Shown: piece by piece, positions 61,844-64,000 of the stretch
How positions within the stretch are numbered: the stretch's first letter is position 1
Layout of the letters: each line of letters opens with the position of its first letter
NCBI RefSeq assembly: GCF_050433385.1
Contig: NZ_JBNPXI010000007.1
Span: 1 to 64,000, forward strand
Direction of reading: 5' to 3'
DNA: 64,000 nucleotides
Source: Brassicibacter mesophilus
GTDB lineage: Bacteria > Bacillota > Clostridia > Tissierellales > Proteiniboraceae
Notes under the pieces: model-generated
Told to the model about the DNA's origin: nothing
Database searches by the model: none
What the model saw: only the letters and a program-made list of their open reading frames with translations
Program-made: the position numbers and the translations under genes

Positions 61844-62287
61844 TTAGATCACCTCTACCTTTCCCCCAACAGCCTCAATTTTTTCAGCAGCAGATTTGCT
61901 GAACTTAGTGGCTTTTACAGTAAGTTTTTTGTTTAATTCCCCTTCTCCTAAAACCTTAACTCCATCATGAAGTTTTCTGATTATACCTGCTTCTAACAAT
62001 AAAGCTGGAGTAACTTCTGTATTATCTTCAAATCTATTTAAATCTTCTAAGTTAACGATAGCAAATGTCTTTGCAAATATGTTTTTGAAACCTCTTTTAG
62101 GTAATCTTCTATATAAAGGCATTTGACCACCTTCGAAACCAGGTCTTACTCCACCGCCAGAACGTGAGTTTTGACCTTTTTGGCCTCTACCACCAGTTTT
62201 TCCTTGTCCTGTAGCAGTTCCTCTACCTAATCTTTTAGTGTCTTTGCTTCCGCCACCTTGATTTGGTCTTATTTCATTTAGTTTCAT
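61844..62287 (-). CDS. rplO: 50S ribosomal protein L15
   Basis: A 147-residue L15 with GSKDTKRLGRGTATGQGKTG and the Gly-rich GQNSRSGGGVRPGFEGGQ loop. Standard length. Followed immediately by secY. Confidence 0.97.
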   Translation of the reverse strand: MKLNEIRPNQGGGSKDTKRLGRGTATGQGKTGGRGQKGQNSRSGGGVRPGFEGGQMPLYRRLPKRGFKNIFAKTFAIVNLEDLNRFEDNTEVTPALLLEAGIIRKLHDGVKVLGEGELNKKLTVKATKFSKSAAEKIEAVGGKVEVI

Positions 62288-62312
62288 GGTTGCACCTCCC
62301 CTTACTAAATTC

Positions 62313-62489
62313 TTACTCTACAACTTCAACCATATGTTTAACTTTTTCTATCATACCTCTTATCTGAGGAGTATCTTCCTTTTCAACTATTTGACCAATT
62401 TTTCTTAATCCAAGAGCTTCTACTGTTCTTTTTTGGTTTTCAAGTCTACCAATCTTACTTTTGATAAGTTTAATTTTTATTTTAGCCAA
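62313..62489 (-). CDS. rpmD: 50S ribosomal protein L30
   Basis: A 58-residue L30 (MAKIKIKLIKSKIG start, LGLRKIGQIV centre). The start is TTG at 62487-62489, with GGGGGG about eight bases upstream; there is no ATG. Twelve bp behind rpsE and 25 bp before rplO. Confidence 0.93.
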   Translation of the reverse strand: MAKIKIKLIKSKIGRLENQKRTVEALGLRKIGQIVEKEDTPQIRGMIEKVKHMVEVVE

Positions 62490-62501
62490 GGTATTTCCCC
62501 C

Positions 62502-63008
62502 CTAACCTAGTAACTCTTCTACAGTTTTTCCTCTAAGTCTTGCAACTTCTTCAGCTCTTTTTAATTGTTTTAGAGCCTCCATTGTTGCATTAACCATGTT
62601 TCTAGGATTGTTTGAACCGAGCGACTTACCTCTAAGGTCTCTGATTCCTGCTAACTCAATAACAGCACGTACAGGACCACCGGCAATAACTCCAGTACCT
62701 TCTGAAGCTGGCTTAAGTAAAACTCTACCTGCTCCAAATTCTCCTACTGTTTCGTGAGGAATTGTTGTACCAACAGTTGGTACTTTAATTAAGTGTTTTT
62801 TAGCATCTTGGATTGCTTTTCTAATCGCTTCGGGAACTTCAAGTGCTTTGGCCATTCCTACTCCTACGTGTCCATCTCCGTCTCCAACAACCACAAGAGC
62901 ACTGAATCTGAAGTTTCTACCGCCTTTAACAACTTTAGTTACACGATTTATACTAACAACTCTTTCTTGTAAATCTAATTCATTAGCGTCTATACGACCA
63001 CGTTGCAT
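62502..63008 (-). CDS. rpsE: 30S ribosomal protein S5
   Basis: A 168-residue S5: double-stranded RNA-binding N-terminal domain (LQERVVSINRVTKVVKGG, FSALVVVGDGDGHVG) and C-terminal domain (GTGVIAGGPVRAVIELAG). Contributes to decoding accuracy. Confidence 0.97.
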   Translation of the reverse strand: MQRGRIDANELDLQERVVSINRVTKVVKGGRNFRFSALVVVGDGDGHVGVGMAKALEVPEAIRKAIQDAKKHLIKVPTVGTTIPHETVGEFGAGRVLLKPASEGTGVIAGGPVRAVIELAGIRDLRGKSLGSNNPRNMVNATMEALKQLKRAEEVARLRGKTVEELLG

Positions 63009-63025
63009 TATTTCCCCTCCTTCAT

Positions 63026-63394
63026 CTAGAACTTTAATCCGCCTTCTCTTGCACCTTCAGCAAGTTCTTTTACTCTACCATGATAAATGTATCCGCCTCT
63101 ATCGAAAACAACAGTTTCAATACCTTTTTCTAGTGCTCTTTCAGCTACAATTTTACCAATTACTTTAGCAGCTTCTTTGTTTCCAGTCGCTGTAAGCTTC
63201 TCTTTTATGTCTTTATCAAGTGTTGAAGCTGAAACTAAAGTTTTGCCTACTGTATCATCGATTATTTGTGCATATACATGATTTAAGCTTCTATACACAT
63301 TTAGTCTTGGTCTCTCAGGAGTTCCATGTACAGTTTTTCTTACTCTTAAATGCCTTTGTTCTCTTTTTTTATTGCTATTTACTTTCTTAAGCAC
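63026..63394 (-). CDS. rplR: 50S ribosomal protein L18
   Basis: A 122-residue L18 that binds 5S rRNA; RPRLNVYRSLNHVYAQIIDD and the C-terminal FDRGGYIYHGRVKELAEGAR are diagnostic. Confidence 0.97.
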   Translation of the reverse strand: MLKKVNSNKKREQRHLRVRKTVHGTPERPRLNVYRSLNHVYAQIIDDTVGKTLVSASTLDKDIKEKLTATGNKEAAKVIGKIVAERALEKGIETVVFDRGGYIYHGRVKELAEGAREGGLKF

Positions 63395-63411
63395 CTGTTC
63401 TCACTCCTTTC

Positions 63412-63951
63412 CTACTTACCTGTCTTACCTTCCTTACGTCTTACTACTTCGCCTTCGTATCTTATACCTTTACCTTTATATGGTTCAGGTTTTCTAAGAT
63501 CTCTTATAACAGCTGCGTAGTTTCCAACTTTTTGCTTATCTATGCCTTTTACAGTTATTTTTGTATTAGCAGGAACCTCAACTTCGATTCCTTCTGGATC
63601 TTCCATTTCTACTGGATGAGAGAAACCTAAGCTCAGTATAAGTTTTTTACCTTGCTTTTGAGCACGATAACCTACTCCTACTATTTCTAAGTTCTTTGCA
63701 TATCCATTAGAAACTCCTTCTAGCATATTTGCTATTAGTGTTCTTGTTAAACCATGTAGCGACTTGTGTTTTTTCTCATCTGTAGGACGAGCTACATGTA
63801 TAACATTGTCTTCAACATTTATCTGTATATCCTTATTAATCTGTTGCTCTAACGTACCTTTTGGTCCTTTTACTGTTACGTAATTGTTAGCATCAACCTT
63901 AATTTCTACTCCACTTGGTATAGTTATTGGCTTTAACCCTATTCTTGACAT
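63412..63951 (-). CDS. rplF: 50S ribosomal protein L6
   Basis: A 179-residue L6: SRIGLKPITIPSGVEI start and C-terminal RKPEPYKGKGIRYEGEVVRR. GGGAGG upstream of the ATG. Confidence 0.97.
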   Translation of the reverse strand: MSRIGLKPITIPSGVEIKVDANNYVTVKGPKGTLEQQINKDIQINVEDNVIHVARPTDEKKHKSLHGLTRTLIANMLEGVSNGYAKNLEIVGVGYRAQKQGKKLILSLGFSHPVEMEDPEGIEVEVPANTKITVKGIDKQKVGNYAAVIRDLRKPEPYKGKGIRYEGEVVRRKEGKTGK

Positions 63952-63990
63952 GGTTGCACCTCCCGTTCCATTAAATGTGTCTGTTATCTA

Positions 63991-64000
63991 TTACCATACG
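63991..64000 (-). CDS. rpsH: 30S ribosomal protein S8, last codons (partial)
   Basis: The minus strand at the window edge reads Val-Trp-stop (GTATGGTAA), the conserved C-terminus of bacterial S8, which precedes rplF in spc operons. The gene runs off the right edge. Confidence 0.6.

Noticed and set aside
1..64000. CRISPR arrays, rRNA or tRNA genes
   Set aside because: I saw no regularly spaced repeats and no rRNA or tRNA cloverleaf sequence, reading by eye; a covariance scan was not possible.

Overview
The window looks like a chromosomal segment of an anaerobic, spore-forming, AT-rich low-GC Firmicute (class Clostridia; a Tissierellales-type relative is my inference). Evidence: the spc/alpha ribosomal gene order with a KOW-domain gene between infA and map; Cys-containing zinc forms of S4, L36 and adenylate kinase; strong GGAGG Shine-Dalgarno sites with frequent TTG starts; sporulation-type genes (cwlD, tiny YjcZ-like membrane proteins, an exosporium/SPOCS-like protein); and anaerobic cofactor biology (xanthine dehydrogenase, selenium transport, a molybdenum-cofactor-type riboswitch).

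Layout. 1-2.1 kb: a GC-rich multi-hairpin repeat, a P-loop kinase-like gene and a GNAT-macrodomain fusion. 2.4-6.7 kb: an AGCS amino-acid symporter, then an M14 peptidase paired with a YfcC transporter. 6.9-16.3 kb: one long minus-strand amino-sugar operon (GntR/UTRA regulator, AgaS, ABC binding protein and two permeases, Gfo/Idh/MocA oxidoreductase, BadF-type sugar kinase, tagatose-type aldolase, PfkB kinase) with two matching palindromic operators. 16.6-18.4 kb: sporulation-like small genes and a YmaF remnant. 18.6-26.1 kb: cation antiporter, thiol-redox protein, recJ, a SWIM-SNF2 helicase and small envelope genes. 26.2-31.5 kb: xanthine dehydrogenase (Mo, FeS and FAD subunits) with an NCS2 purine permease behind a structured leader. 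31.5-34.8 kb: a THI5-like sensor kinase and a REC-MpsC response regulator. 35-40.1 kb: a Moco-type riboswitch in front of a lipoprotein, a TiaS-like protein and an ECF-S-like membrane protein, next to YedE-TusA-DUF3343 selenium genes. 40.3-51.3 kb: mixed genes, a DnaA-box cluster, cwlD and rpsI-rplM. 51.3-64 kb: truA, ecfTA2A1 and the alpha/spc ribosomal operon running off the right edge into rpsH.

The most striking result is at 43.3-46.4 kb. A large serine recombinase gene with two other genes (LOG family and nitroreductase) forms a compact element of 3,062 bp inserted inside a transporter gene. The 5' piece of that gene (32 codons with its own Shine-Dalgarno site) lies at 46402-46500 and the remainder at 42029-43342. 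The two junctions share the core CATA in direct orientation, and joining them restores an uninterrupted reading frame of 469 codons. The inner ends are inverted repeats (16 of 18 bases), as expected for attP arms, and the genes at both ends stop at the TAG inside those arms. This is the layout of an excisable, gene-interrupting element, comparable in logic to the sigK skin element but far smaller.

A second candidate is the Moco-type riboswitch operon at 36.5-38.4 kb, which may encode an uncharacterised cofactor or oxyanion uptake system.
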